Positions 16,522 through 24,683 of a stretch of 64,000 nt of DNA are shown here, piece by piece. The notes below the pieces were generated by a model that did no database searches, was not told the DNA's origin, and was given only the letters and a program-made list of their open reading frames with translations. Position numbers and translations under genes: made by a program. Numbering within the stretch: the first letter of the stretch is position 1; every line of letters starts with the position of its first letter. The stretch covers positions 434,001-498,000 of the forward strand of contig NZ_JAFMTB010000002.1 in assembly GCF_017916475.1 (NCBI RefSeq), given 5' to 3'. This DNA is from Patulibacter sp. SYSU D01012 (lineage in GTDB: Bacteria > Actinomycetota > Thermoleophilia > Solirubrobacterales > Solirubrobacteraceae).

Positions 16522-18141
16522 TCAGCGTTCGGCGGACGGGCGCATGCGGCCCAGCCAGCGGGCCACGGCCTCGCCGGCCGGCCCCGCGTGGCCGAGCAGC
16601 GGCTCGGCCTCGCGCGCGAACCGCCGCAGCGCCAGGGCCAGGGCCTGCTCCTCGTCCGTCAGCGCCCCGTCGAACGTGGGATCCAGCAGGTGACCGAGCG
16701 GATCGACGGAGAGCATCCCCATCGCGTCCAGGGCGATCTCGAGCCGCCGCGCCGCGAGAGGCGTGCCGGCCCGCCCCTCGCCGTCGTCGGGGCGCCGGGT
16801 CGAGACGACGTCGAGCTGGCCCCGCCAGAGCTCCGAGGTGATGCTGCGCCGCGACGGCGACAGGCTCGTCGCGTACGCGGCGTCGTCGGCGCGCATCGCG
16901 GACGGCCCGCTGAGCGCCTGCCGGACGTCGTGGGCGATGCGGTGGAACGTCTCGTCCGACAGGCCGAAGCCGACGAAGAGCATGTGCCGGGTGAGCAGCA
17001 GCGCCTGGACGATGCCCGCCAGCGCGTTGCGCTCGGCGCCGAAGCGCAGGTAGTCGTCGCGCGTCAGGACGACGTCGTGGATCTCGCCGTCGCGGACGGT
17101 GCCGTGCAGCTTGACGATCCAGTGCTCGGCGTCGGTCTGTCCGTCGAGCGGCAGCACCGCGACGGGGTCGGCGCCCGCCTGCGCCCAGGCCCGCTCGAAC
17201 AGGTCGTCCCAGTTCGTCGAGACGGCCTCGTGCACCGGCAGCGACGCGAGCAGCTGGTGCTGGAGCGCCACGCGGGTGGCCTGCGAGAGCCGGTCGAGCA
17301 GGAAGCGGTCCAGCTCCCCCGCCCCCAGGCGGCTCTGGATCAGCGCGGCGCGGTCGCGCAGGTCGATGCGGTCGAGCGCCGCGCGGTCCTCCTCCATGCC
17401 GGCGGCCTCGACGAGCTCGTCGATCAGCCCCACCCACGACGGCAGCCCGGCGCCCATGCTGACGCCGGCGCCGACGAAGGGCACCAGCCGGCCCGTCCGC
17501 GCCTGGGCGGCGAGCGCGCGGACGCGGTCGTGCAGGTCGCTCCCGAGCGCCCGCTCGAAGTCGGCCCCCACGTTGGCCGCCCGGCGCGCCCGCTGCACCG
17601 CCGCGTAGTGCTCGTGGGCGAAGCAGACCAGCACGACGTCCGGCCCGTCGTCGTTCGCCGCTAGGTGGCGGCGGATCGCGGCGATCTGGCCGGCCAGGAC
17701 GGCGCCGCGCACGTCGCGCCCGCCGCCGGCGCCGACGCCGACCGTCGGCAGGCCCACGAGGGGGCGGGGCCGCGGCAGCTCGAGCGCGCGGCTCGGCAGG
17801 GCGTCCGCCGCGCCCACGACCGCCTCGAGCCGCGCGAGCGCCCGCTCGGCGGCCCGGGCGCAGGCGTCGACGTCGGCGTGCGCCACCGCGGTGTCGCAGG
17901 CCACGAGCCCGGGGCACGTCGCGGACGGCGACCGCAGCACGGCGGTGCCGGTCGCGACGAGGTCGCGGCAGGCGGCCTCGTCCAGGCGCCCGCCGTCCGC
18001 GTCCGCCCGCCCGAGCCCGAGCGGCGCGAGCGCCGGGCCCCACGAGGCCGTGACGCGGCCCTCGCGGTCCGTCGGCAGCACCCAGGCGTCGCAGTACAGC
18101 GCCGTCAGGTCGCCGCGGGTGACGAAGAGGTGCCGGGCCAT
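16522..18141 (-). CDS. Macro-domain-like/SIR2-like fusion protein (putative NAD-consuming effector)
   Basis: 539 residues. Residues about 220-430 match the bacterial SIR2-like fold: FVGAGVSMGAGLPSW (NAD-binding glycine loop), VSTNWDDLF with Asn310, KLHGTV with His346, then LTRDDYLRF and LFVGFGLSDETF. The Asn and His correspond to the pair needed for NAD hydrolysis in SIR2 defence proteins. Residues 1-185 look like a divergent macro domain: FVTRGDLTALYCDAWVLPTD at the start and LPTVGVGAGGGRDVRG, then IRRHL and DVVLVCFAHEHYAAVQ at the end. The usual NAAN ribose contact is replaced by LPTD. The C-terminal ~100 residues are helical and unassigned. It starts four bases after scpB and has no promoter of its own, so it belongs to the scpA-scpB transcript. 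The NADase/ADP-ribose-sensing role is inference. Confidence 0.7.
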   Translation of the reverse strand: MARHLFVTRGDLTALYCDAWVLPTDREGRVTASWGPALAPLGLGRADADGGRLDEAACRDLVATGTAVLRSPSATCPGLVACDTAVAHADVDACARAAERALARLEAVVGAADALPSRALELPRPRPLVGLPTVGVGAGGGRDVRGAVLAGQIAAIRRHLAANDDGPDVVLVCFAHEHYAAVQRARRAANVGADFERALGSDLHDRVRALAAQARTGRLVPFVGAGVSMGAGLPSWVGLIDELVEAAGMEEDRAALDRIDLRDRAALIQSRLGAGELDRFLLDRLSQATRVALQHQLLASLPVHEAVSTNWDDLFERAWAQAGADPVAVLPLDGQTDAEHWIVKLHGTVRDGEIHDVVLTRDDYLRFGAERNALAGIVQALLLTRHMLFVGFGLSDETFHRIAHDVRQALSGPSAMRADDAAYATSLSPSRRSITSELWRGQLDVVSTRRPDDGEGRAGTPLAARRLEIALDAMGMLSVDPLGHLLDPTFDGALTDEEQALALALRRFAREAEPLLGHAGPAGEAVARWLGRMRPSAER

Positions 18142-18145
18142 GCGT

Positions 18146-18979
18146 CTAGGGTTCCAGAGGGCGCGCCCCGGCCGGCCCGGCCGCACCGTCGGGGCCGCCG
18201 CCCCCGTCCGGCGGCGGCTCGCTCTCCGCGGTCGCCGGCGCGTCGGCCCCGGCGCCCGACAGGTCGAACGCCGGCCGCTGCGCGGGGTCGTCCCCGCTCG
18301 TCGCGTCCGTGCCCGTGCGAGCGTCGCCGGCGAGCATCAGCCGGTCGCGCAGGGTCGCGGTCTCCTCGGGCGTCGGGTCCCAGGCCGACGGGTCCGGCAG
18401 GTCGGCGAGGGCGTCCAGGCCGAAGAGCTTGAGGAAGAGCCCGGTCGTGCGGTACAGGACGGCGCCGAACTGCGAGCGGCCGGCCTCCTCGATCATCCCC
18501 CGCTCGACGAGCGTCGCGCAGGCCGAGTCGGCGGCGACGCCGCGGATGCGGGTGATCTCGGGCCGCGAGACCGGCTGCAGGTACGCGACGATCGCCAGCG
18601 TCTCGGCCTGCGCGGGGGTGAGCGGCGGCGTGCGCGGGGCGGCGAGCAGCCGACGGGCCGCCGGTTCGGTCTCTGGCGCGGACGAGAGCAGCCAGCCGCC
18701 GCCGACCTCCCGCAGCAGGATGCCGCGGCGGCCGGGCGCGTAGGCCGCGCGGAGCTCCTCGAGCGCGGCCGCGACCTCCTCCGGTCCCGTGTCGCAGGCG
18801 ACGGCCAGGTCGTCCAGGCGGACGGGGTCGGACGAGAGGAAGAGCAGCGCCTCGACCGTCGACGCCAGGCCGCTCTGCTCGCCGGGTCCGGCATCGCCCC
18901 GGGCGTCGGGCTCGGCGGGTCTCGGGCCGACGGGGGCATCGGTCTCCGCGGGCCGCGGCCCGTCCGGCGCGTCGCTCAC
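18146..18979 (-). CDS. scpB: Segregation and condensation protein B
   Basis: 277 residues. The central ~170 residues form the two winged-helix domains of ScpB (ALLFLSSDPVRLDDLA, then LTPAQAETLAIVAYLQPVSRPEITRIRG). Both ends are extended: ~40 residues rich in Pro/Asp/Gly at the N-terminus and ~80 low-complexity residues at the C-terminus. ScpB binds ScpA in the SMC condensin complex that compacts and separates chromosomes. The GTG at 18979 overlaps the scpA stop (GTGA). Confidence 0.93.
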   Translation of the reverse strand: MSDAPDGPRPAETDAPVGPRPAEPDARGDAGPGEQSGLASTVEALLFLSSDPVRLDDLAVACDTGPEEVAAALEELRAAYAPGRRGILLREVGGGWLLSSAPETEPAARRLLAAPRTPPLTPAQAETLAIVAYLQPVSRPEITRIRGVAADSACATLVERGMIEEAGRSQFGAVLYRTTGLFLKLFGLDALADLPDPSAWDPTPEETATLRDRLMLAGDARTGTDATSGDDPAQRPAFDLSGAGADAPATAESEPPPDGGGGPDGAAGPAGARPLEP

Positions 18980-19770
18980 GCCGGCGCCCCCGCGGGCCGG
19001 CGCTCGCGGTCCGCGGCGGACCACCGGGCCTGGCCGGCCTCCAGGCCCGCGACGTGGATCTCGGCGAACGGGGCGTCCTGCGTCCAGTCGGCCTCGCCCT
19101 GCTTGTAGAGCTCGAGCAGCGCCCAGAGCGTCACGGCGACCGTGGTGCGGTCGGCGCCGCGGACGGCGTCGCTGAACGTGAACGTGCCGCGGCGCAGCAG
19201 CGAGCGCAGGTGCGCCAGCCGCTCGGGCAGCGACACGCGGGCGATCGTCACGTGGTGCAGGTCCACGCGGGGCGGCATCCGCAGCAGCTGCCCGATCGCC
19301 CGGCCGAGCCGCGCGGGGTTGTGGACGGCGACGGCGTCGGCCTCGGTGAACCGCCGCAGGTGCGGCGGCGGGGGCGCCGTGCGGAAGCGCTTGCCGTCCT
19401 CGCGGCCCAGGCGCTCGGCCAGGTGCTCGGCCGCGTGCCGGTAGCGCCGCGCCTGGAGCATCCGCTCCATCAGCTCCTCGGCCGCCTCCTCGGGCTGCAG
19501 GTCGCCCAGCTCGTCCTCCTCCTCGCGCAGCAGCAGCCGGGACTTCAGCTCGAGCAGCGACGCGATGAGGACGAGGAACTCCGTCGCGACCTCCAGGTCC
19601 AGGTCGCCGCGCGCCTCGAGGTGGTCCAGGTACGTCAGCACGACGTCGGCGAGGTCGACCTCGAGCAGGTCGACCTCCTCCTTCAGGATCAGGGTGAGCA
19701 GCAGGTCGAACGGCCCGCTGAACACCTCCAGGTCGAGCTCGAGACCCGCGACGTAGGCGGTCGCGCGCAC
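18976..19770 (-). CDS. scpA: Segregation and condensation protein A (kleisin)
   Basis: 264 residues. The N-terminal kleisin signature VFSGPFDLLLTLILKEEVDLLEVDLADV is easy to see, followed by a helical middle (TEFLVLIASLLELKSRLLL) and a C-terminal winged helix (FSDAVRGADRTTVAVTLWALLELYKQGEA). It bridges SMC heads and binds ScpB. The GTG at 19770 is chosen because it directly precedes the conserved part and has a TAGCGT hexamer seven bases upstream. Open frame upstream to 20028 has no family resemblance. Confidence 0.93.
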   Translation of the reverse strand: MRATAYVAGLELDLEVFSGPFDLLLTLILKEEVDLLEVDLADVVLTYLDHLEARGDLDLEVATEFLVLIASLLELKSRLLLREEEDELGDLQPEEAAEELMERMLQARRYRHAAEHLAERLGREDGKRFRTAPPPPHLRRFTEADAVAVHNPARLGRAIGQLLRMPPRVDLHHVTIARVSLPERLAHLRSLLRRGTFTFSDAVRGADRTTVAVTLWALLELYKQGEADWTQDAPFAEIHVAGLEAGQARWSAADRERRPAGAPA

Positions 19771-19777
19771 CCCGGGA

Positions 19778-19783
19778 ACGCTA
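19778..19783 (-). promoter_or_regulatory. Leaderless-type -10 for scpA
   Basis: TAGCGT on the minus strand, seven bases before the GTG at 19770. It should drive scpA, scpB and the macro/SIR2 gene. Confidence 0.4.
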
Positions 19784-19820
19784 GCGCCGGGGCCGGTCGG
19801 CAGGACCGGCGGCGCGGCCC

Positions 19821-20369
19821 TCAGTCCGGGGCCGACAGGCGGGCCGAGCGCAGGCTCGGCAGGACGGCCCAGAGCACGAGCACCCACGCGGCGGTCCAGG
19901 CCGCGGGCAGGTACTGCACCCACCCGTCCAGGACCCGGTCGCCGACGAGCAGCGCCGACGCGGTGAGCGCGACGCTCGTCGCCGCGGCGCCGGCGAGCAG
20001 CAGCCGCGACCCGGTGCGCACCAGCCACACGGCCTGGCCCCGGTGCAGCAGCGCCCGGTGCAGGATGCTCGGCGCCAGGAGGAGCGCCGTGGCGGCCATC
20101 GCCGCCATCACCGCCACGACGTACGCGGTGCGCTGCAGGTCGTCGAGCGTCGCGCTGAACGGGACGGAGAGCAGGAAGCCCAGGAGCACCTGCACGCCGA
20201 CGGCCGCCACGCGGGTCTCCTGCAGCAGCTCGGACATCTGCCGCGTGTGGCGCTGCGTCGGCGACTCGTCCGTCCGCGGGGCGCGGTGCGGCCCGTGCTC
20301 GGGGCGGTCCTCGTCCGCGTCGGCGAGCCGGTCGTCGTCGGGGTCGTGCGGGGGTCGGGCGGCGGTCAT
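19821..20369 (-). CDS. DUF6328-type four-helix membrane protein
   Basis: 182 residues. About 45 acidic and polar N-terminal residues precede the pattern SELLQETRVAAVGVQVLLGFLLSVPF, a hallmark of a widespread actinobacterial membrane family (DUF6328), followed by three more hydrophobic helices. The function is unknown. The ATG at 20369 gives the normal family length. It lies between scpA and trpS on the same strand, with a terminator behind trpS, so it probably has its own promoter, which I could not see. Confidence 0.7.
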   Translation of the reverse strand: MTAARPPHDPDDDRLADADEDRPEHGPHRAPRTDESPTQRHTRQMSELLQETRVAAVGVQVLLGFLLSVPFSATLDDLQRTAYVVAVMAAMAATALLLAPSILHRALLHRGQAVWLVRTGSRLLLAGAAATSVALTASALLVGDRVLDGWVQYLPAAWTAAWVLVLWAVLPSLRSARLSAPD

Positions 20370-20466
20370 GGGACGGTCGGCGGCACGGCGTGCGCCGGTG
20401 AGCCCCTACCCGCGCGGGCGGACCGGGTCACGCCCACCCCGCGGAGGACGGTCCGCGTCGGCGGGA

Positions 20467-20496
20467 CGGGCGGCGGCCCCGTGGCGCCGCCGCCCG
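20467..20496 (-). terminator. trpS terminator hairpin
   Basis: An 11-bp perfect stem (CGGGCGGCGGC at 20467-20477 with 20486-20496) and an 8-base loop, about 13 bases after the trpS stop. No T-run. Confidence 0.55.
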
Positions 20497-20509
20497 GACG
20501 CCCCGGGAC

Positions 20510-21547
20510 TCAGCGCCTGCGCGGCCCGACGCCCATCGCCTCGCGGACGTCCGCCACGACCGGCCGCGCGAGCGCTCGGGCCTTCTCGGCGCCCACCGCG
20601 AGCGCGGCCTCGATCGCGGCCTCGTCGCCGCGCAGCTCGGCGTACCGCTCCTGGATCGGACGCAGCAGCGCCACGACCGCCTCCGCGGTCGCTGCCTTCA
20701 GGTCGCCGTACCCGCGCGCGTCCTGCAGCGAGGCCTCGACGGCGTCCGGCGTCCGATCGGTCGCGGCGGCCAGGACGTCGATGAGGTTCGACACGCCGGC
20801 CTTGTCGGGGCCGCGGCGGATCACGGGCGGGTTCTCGGAGTCCGTGACCGCGCGCTTGAGCTTCTTCTCGATCGTCTTCGGCTCGTCGAGCAGGTACAGC
20901 GTGCCCTCGACGGACCCCGACGACGTCGACATCTTCTTCTCGGGCTGCTGCAGGTCCATCACGCGCGCCGCGACCGTCGGGTAGACGCCCTCGGGCACGC
21001 GCAGGATCTCCCGCGGCTCGCCGCCGTCCGTCGCGCCGAAGCGGGCGTTGAAGCGCAGCGCGATGTCGCGCATCAGCTCGATGTGCTGGCGCTGGTCGTC
21101 GCCCACGGGCACGCGGTCGGCCCGGAACGCCAGCACGTCGGCCGCCATCAGCACCGGGTACAGGAAGAGCCCGGCGGAGACCAGCTCGCGCTGCTGCGCG
21201 GACTTCTCCTTGAACTGGTGCATGCGGTTCAGGTCGCCGTGGGCGGTGACGGCGGTGAGCAGCCACGTCAGCTCGGGCACCTCGGGCACGTCGCCCTGGC
21301 GGTAGAGGATCGACCGCTCGGGATCCAGGCCGGCCGCCAGCAGCAGGGCGACGGTGTCGTACGTGCGGTCGCGCAGCTCGCGCGGGTCGTAGGCGACGGT
21401 CGTCGCGTGCAGGTCGACGACGCAGAAGATCGCCTCGTCGCCGGCGGCCCACGCCTGTTCCTGCCCGGTCACGTAGTGGCGGATCGCCCCCAGGTAGTTG
21501 CCGAGGTGCTTGCGACCCGTGGGCTGGATTCCGGAGTAGACGCGCAC
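20510..21547 (-). CDS. trpS: Tryptophanyl-tRNA synthetase
   Basis: 345 residues, the normal bacterial length. The class I 'HIGH' equivalent TGRKHLGNYLGA is at about residue 11, the KMSKS equivalent is KKMSTSSG near residue 200, and VPVGDDQRQHIELMRDIA (tRNA/Trp pocket helix) lies between. It charges tRNA-Trp. The GTG at 21547 is required by the conserved N-terminus MRVYSGIQPTG. GGAGG stands only one base from the GTG and is too close to act as a ribosome site; a TACACT hexamer six bases upstream suggests a leaderless message. Confidence 0.96.
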   Translation of the reverse strand: MRVYSGIQPTGRKHLGNYLGAIRHYVTGQEQAWAAGDEAIFCVVDLHATTVAYDPRELRDRTYDTVALLLAAGLDPERSILYRQGDVPEVPELTWLLTAVTAHGDLNRMHQFKEKSAQQRELVSAGLFLYPVLMAADVLAFRADRVPVGDDQRQHIELMRDIALRFNARFGATDGGEPREILRVPEGVYPTVAARVMDLQQPEKKMSTSSGSVEGTLYLLDEPKTIEKKLKRAVTDSENPPVIRRGPDKAGVSNLIDVLAAATDRTPDAVEASLQDARGYGDLKAATAEAVVALLRPIQERYAELRGDEAAIEAALAVGAEKARALARPVVADVREAMGVGPRRR

Positions 21548-21553
21548 GCCTCC

Positions 21554-21582
21554 AGTGTATGAGCGCGCCGCCGCGATAGCGT
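21554..21582. promoter_or_regulatory. Divergent promoters for trpS and the universal stress gene
   Basis: Minus strand: TACACT (21559-21554) six bases before the trpS GTG. Plus strand: TAGCGT (21577-21582), 33 bases before the GTG at 21616, leaving room for a short leader with GGAGG at 21602-21606. The two -10 hexamers are only 17 bases apart, so the promoters overlap and may compete. Confidence 0.45.
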
Positions 21583-21615
21583 TCGCGCTCCAACGACCCC
21601 CGGAGGCCCCTCCTC

Positions 21616-22557
21616 GTGTTCCAGCAGATCCTCGTCGGATGCGACCGCGGTCCGGGGACGGCCGACGCCCTCCGGCTCGCCGTCGAGCTCGCCGACCTGC
21701 GCGCCGACGCGCAGCTGACGCTCGTCCACGCCTACGCCCCGAACGCCGCGCGCTTCGGTCGCCGCGGCCGCCAGGAGGAGCTCGACGACGCCCTCCACGG
21801 CGAGGGCATGGCGCTCCTCGAGCGCCTGCGCGACACGCTCCCGCAGCGCTACCACGAGACGGCCGAGCTGCTGTCGCTGCCCGTCTCCTCCCCCGCCTTC
21901 GCCCTCCACGACCTGGCGACCGGGCGCGGCGCCGACCTGATCGTCGTCGGCTCGTCGCAGCACTCCGGACTGGGCCGCCTGCTGCTCGGCTCGGAGGGCA
22001 CCGCGATCATCCACGGCGCGCCGTGCCCCGTGGCCGTGCCGCCGCGCGCCGACGGCCAGGCCCACGAGGCCGACGCGACGCGCGCCATCGGTCCGGTCGG
22101 CGTCGGGTACGACGGCTCGGGGGTCGCGGACGAGGCCGTCGACCTGGCGGCGGGCCTGGCGCTCGCGCTCGACCGCCCGCTCGACGTCGTCGGCGTGGCC
22201 GAGACGCCGGTCGCGCCGCCGACCGACGGCTTCGGCGGTCCCGCGCCGATCCAGCCGCTGCCGGTGGATCCGGAGACCCTCGACGCCCAGGTGGCCGGGA
22301 TCCTGGAGGAGCGGATCGCCCGCCTGCCCGAGGGCGTCCGCGCCCGGGCGATCGCCGCGCACGGGGATGCGGTCGAGACGCTCGTGGACCGCTCCGCCGA
22401 GCTGCACCTGCTCGTCGTCGGCTCGCGGGACTACGGCCCGCTGCGGCACGTCCTGCTCGGCAGCGTCTCGCGGCCCGTGCTCGACCGGGCCAGCTGCCCG
22501 GTGGTCGTCGTCCCGCGGACCGTCGAGGTGGCCGAGCCGGAGGCCCCGGCGGCCTGA
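21616..22557 (+). CDS. Tandem universal stress protein (two UspA domains)
   Basis: 313 residues in two UspA folds, about 1-145 and 155-300. Each begins with a hydrophobic strand plus Asp (ILVGCDRG; VGVGYDGS) and ends with the nucleotide-binding loop: VGSSQHSGLGRLLLGSEG in the first and VGSRDYGPLRHVLLGSVS in the second, each close to a GxxxxG ATP-binding pattern. Such proteins respond to starvation, hypoxia or other stress; no specific role can be given. The GTG at 21616 is supported by GGAGG nine bases upstream. It is divergent from trpS. Confidence 0.9.
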   Translation: MFQQILVGCDRGPGTADALRLAVELADLRADAQLTLVHAYAPNAARFGRRGRQEELDDALHGEGMALLERLRDTLPQRYHETAELLSLPVSSPAFALHDLATGRGADLIVVGSSQHSGLGRLLLGSEGTAIIHGAPCPVAVPPRADGQAHEADATRAIGPVGVGYDGSGVADEAVDLAAGLALALDRPLDVVGVAETPVAPPTDGFGGPAPIQPLPVDPETLDAQVAGILEERIARLPEGVRARAIAAHGDAVETLVDRSAELHLLVVGSRDYGPLRHVLLGSVSRPVLDRASCPVVVVPRTVEVAEPEAPAA

Positions 22558-22566
22558 CGGTCGCCC

Positions 22567-22618
22567 GCGCGCCGCCGCCGCGGCGGCGCGCCGGTCCGCC
22601 GCCCGGGGCGGGCGGCGG
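22567..22618. terminator. Two tandem hairpins between convergent genes
   Basis: GCGCGCCGCC/GGCGGCGCGC (22567-22591, loop 5) and CCGCCGCCC/GGGCGGCGG (22596-22618, loop 5) fill the 66-base gap between the universal stress gene and the SRPBCC gene, and should end both transcripts. Confidence 0.55.
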
Positions 22619-22623
22619 GGCCG

Positions 22624-23073
22624 TCAGCGGCCGGCGACCTCGCGGCCCAGACGGGCGAGGACCTCGCCGTGGATCCGCGCCAGGCCCTTCGGCGCGAACG
22701 TCCGCTCGAAGAAGCCCTTCACGCCGCCCGCGCCCTGCCACGTCGTGTCGACGCGCACGCGCGACGCCCGGTCGCCCAGGGCCTCGACCGACCACGTGGT
22801 GACGAGCGTCGAGTTGCGGTCGCGCTCGACGACGTTGCCCTGCGTGGTGATGTCGACGTCGGCCACGACGTCGCGCGAGCGCTTCGAGGTGGCCTGCAGC
22901 GTCCAGGCCGCGACGGTGCCCTGCCCCACGCCGCCCTCGAGCACGCGGTAGTCGCGGTACTGCTCGGGCAGGATCCGCGGGCGGACGGTCGCGTAGTCCG
23001 CGAGCGCGCGGCGCACGGCGTCGGCCGGGGCCTCGACGCGCGCCTCGCTGTGGGCCTCGACCTGGGCGCCCAT
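22624..23073 (-). CDS. SRPBCC (START-like) small-molecule-binding protein
   Basis: 149 residues. It has the SRPBCC pattern: SEARVEAPADAVRRALADYATVRPRILP at the start, central strands (VAAWTLQATSKRSRDVVADV), and a C-terminal amphipathic helix ending LARIHGEVLARLGREV. A GGVKGFFERTF turn is typical of polyketide-cyclase/Coq10-like members. The ligand is unknown. Its ATG overlaps the gcvPB stop by one base (TGATG), so it is translated with the glycine cleavage genes; a link with glycine or lipoyl chemistry is only suggested by position. Confidence 0.75.
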   Translation of the reverse strand: MGAQVEAHSEARVEAPADAVRRALADYATVRPRILPEQYRDYRVLEGGVGQGTVAAWTLQATSKRSRDVVADVDITTQGNVVERDRNSTLVTTWSVEALGDRASRVRVDTTWQGAGGVKGFFERTFAPKGLARIHGEVLARLGREVAGR

Positions 23074-24683
23074 CAGACCGTCTCCTCGAGCGGCTGGCGG
23101 ATGATCGGGCGCTTCGCCGCGCCGGCCTCGTCCAGGCGGCGCACCGGCGTCGAGTACGGGGCGTTCTGGGCGATCGTCGGGTCGTCCTTCGCCTCGCGGA
23201 GGATCTCCGCGAGCGCGGCGGCGAACCCGTCGAGGGTCTCGCGGGCCTCGGTCTCGACCGGCTCGATCAGCATCGCCTCGTCGACGAGCAGCGGGAAGTA
23301 GACCGTCGGCGGGTGGTACCCGTGGTCGAGCAGCCGCTTGGCCAGGTCGAGCGTCTTGATCCCGAGGTCGCGCTTCATCGGGCCGCCCGAGATGACGAAC
23401 TCGTGCATGCAGCGCGTGCCGAAGGCGAGCGGCAGGTGCTCGCGCACGCCGAGCTCGTCGAGCTTCGCCAGCAGGTAGTTCGCGTTCAGGACGGCCTTCT
23501 CGGACGCGTCCCGCAGGCCGCTGCCGCCGAGGCTGCGGATGTAGCTGTAGCAGCGCACGAAGACGCCGTAGTTGCCCTGGAATCCGCGGAGCTTGCCGAT
23601 GCTCTGCGAGCCCGGGCCCTCCGTCGGCGCGTCGAGCAGCGAGAACGTCGCGCTGCCGTCGGCGGCCTCCTCCTTGCGGATGACCGGCACGGGGACGAAC
23701 GGCGCGATGCGGTCGGACACGGCGATCGGACCGGAGCCCGGGCCGCCGCCGCCGTGCGGCTGGGTGAACGACTTGTGCAGGTTGAAGTGCACGATGTCGA
23801 AGCCCATGTCGCCCGGGCGGGTGATGCCCATGATGGCGTTCAGGTTCGCGCCGTCGTAGTACAGGACGCCGCCGACCCCGTGGACGATCGAGGCGATCTC
23901 CTCGATGTTCGGGTCGAAGATCCCCAGCGTGTTGGGGTTCGTGAGCATGATGAGCGCGACGTCCTCGTCGGCCTTCGCCCGCAGGTCGTCGATGTCGACG
24001 CCGCCGTCGGGGTTCGTCGCGACCTTCACGACCTCCAGGCCGGCCATCGTCACCGTCGCCGGGTTCGTGCCGTGCGCCGTGTCGGGCGTGAGGACCTTCG
24101 TGCGCGTCTCGCCGCGGGACTCGTGGTACGCCCGGGCGAGCAGCACGCCGGCGAGCTCGCCGTGCGACCCGGCCGAGGGCTGCAGGCAGACGTGCGGCAG
24201 GCCCGAGACGGCGGACAGCTGCCGCTCCAGGCCGTGCATGAGCTCGAGCGCGCCCTGGGCGTGCTCCGGCGTCTGGAACGGGTGCAGGCGGGCGTGGCCG
24301 GGCAGGCCGGCGACGCGCTCGTGCAGGCGCGGGTTGTACTTCATCGTGCACGACCCGAGCGGGTAGAAGCCCGAGTCGAGGTCGAAGTTGCGGCGCGAGA
24401 TCCGGACGTAGTGCCGGACGATCTCCGGCTCCGTCACCTGGGGCAGGCGCGCGGGCGCCGTGCGCCGCAGGCCGGCCGGGATGATCTCGTCCAGGTCGAC
24501 CTCGGGGACGCCCGCGGGCGGGGCCACGAACGCGCGCCGGCCGGCGACGCTCTTCTCGAAGATCGTCCGGGCGGGGTCGCGCTGGATCGGGTTGACGGAG
24601 TGCGCCGGGACCCGGGCGCCGCCCTGCTCGTCGCCGCCGTACGCGACGGCCTCGGTCGGGACCGCGTTGTCGGTCGTGCTCAT
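23073..24683 (-). CDS. gcvPB: Glycine dehydrogenase (decarboxylating), subunit 2
   Basis: 536 residues, the C-terminal half of the split P-protein. The PLP lysine is in HFNLHKSFTQPHGGGGPG; GSCTMKYNPR and QPSAGSHGELAG are typical of the beta subunit. With GcvPA it decarboxylates glycine and loads the aminomethyl group on GcvH. The ATG at 24683 has a fine ribosome site (AGGAGG seven bases upstream) even though it also overlaps the gcvPA stop (ATGA). An N-terminal ~45-residue extension before the conserved region is not unusual for the group. Confidence 0.95.
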   Translation of the reverse strand: MSTTDNAVPTEAVAYGGDEQGGARVPAHSVNPIQRDPARTIFEKSVAGRRAFVAPPAGVPEVDLDEIIPAGLRRTAPARLPQVTEPEIVRHYVRISRRNFDLDSGFYPLGSCTMKYNPRLHERVAGLPGHARLHPFQTPEHAQGALELMHGLERQLSAVSGLPHVCLQPSAGSHGELAGVLLARAYHESRGETRTKVLTPDTAHGTNPATVTMAGLEVVKVATNPDGGVDIDDLRAKADEDVALIMLTNPNTLGIFDPNIEEIASIVHGVGGVLYYDGANLNAIMGITRPGDMGFDIVHFNLHKSFTQPHGGGGPGSGPIAVSDRIAPFVPVPVIRKEEAADGSATFSLLDAPTEGPGSQSIGKLRGFQGNYGVFVRCYSYIRSLGGSGLRDASEKAVLNANYLLAKLDELGVREHLPLAFGTRCMHEFVISGGPMKRDLGIKTLDLAKRLLDHGYHPPTVYFPLLVDEAMLIEPVETEARETLDGFAAALAEILREAKDDPTIAQNAPYSTPVRRLDEAGAAKRPIIRQPLEETV

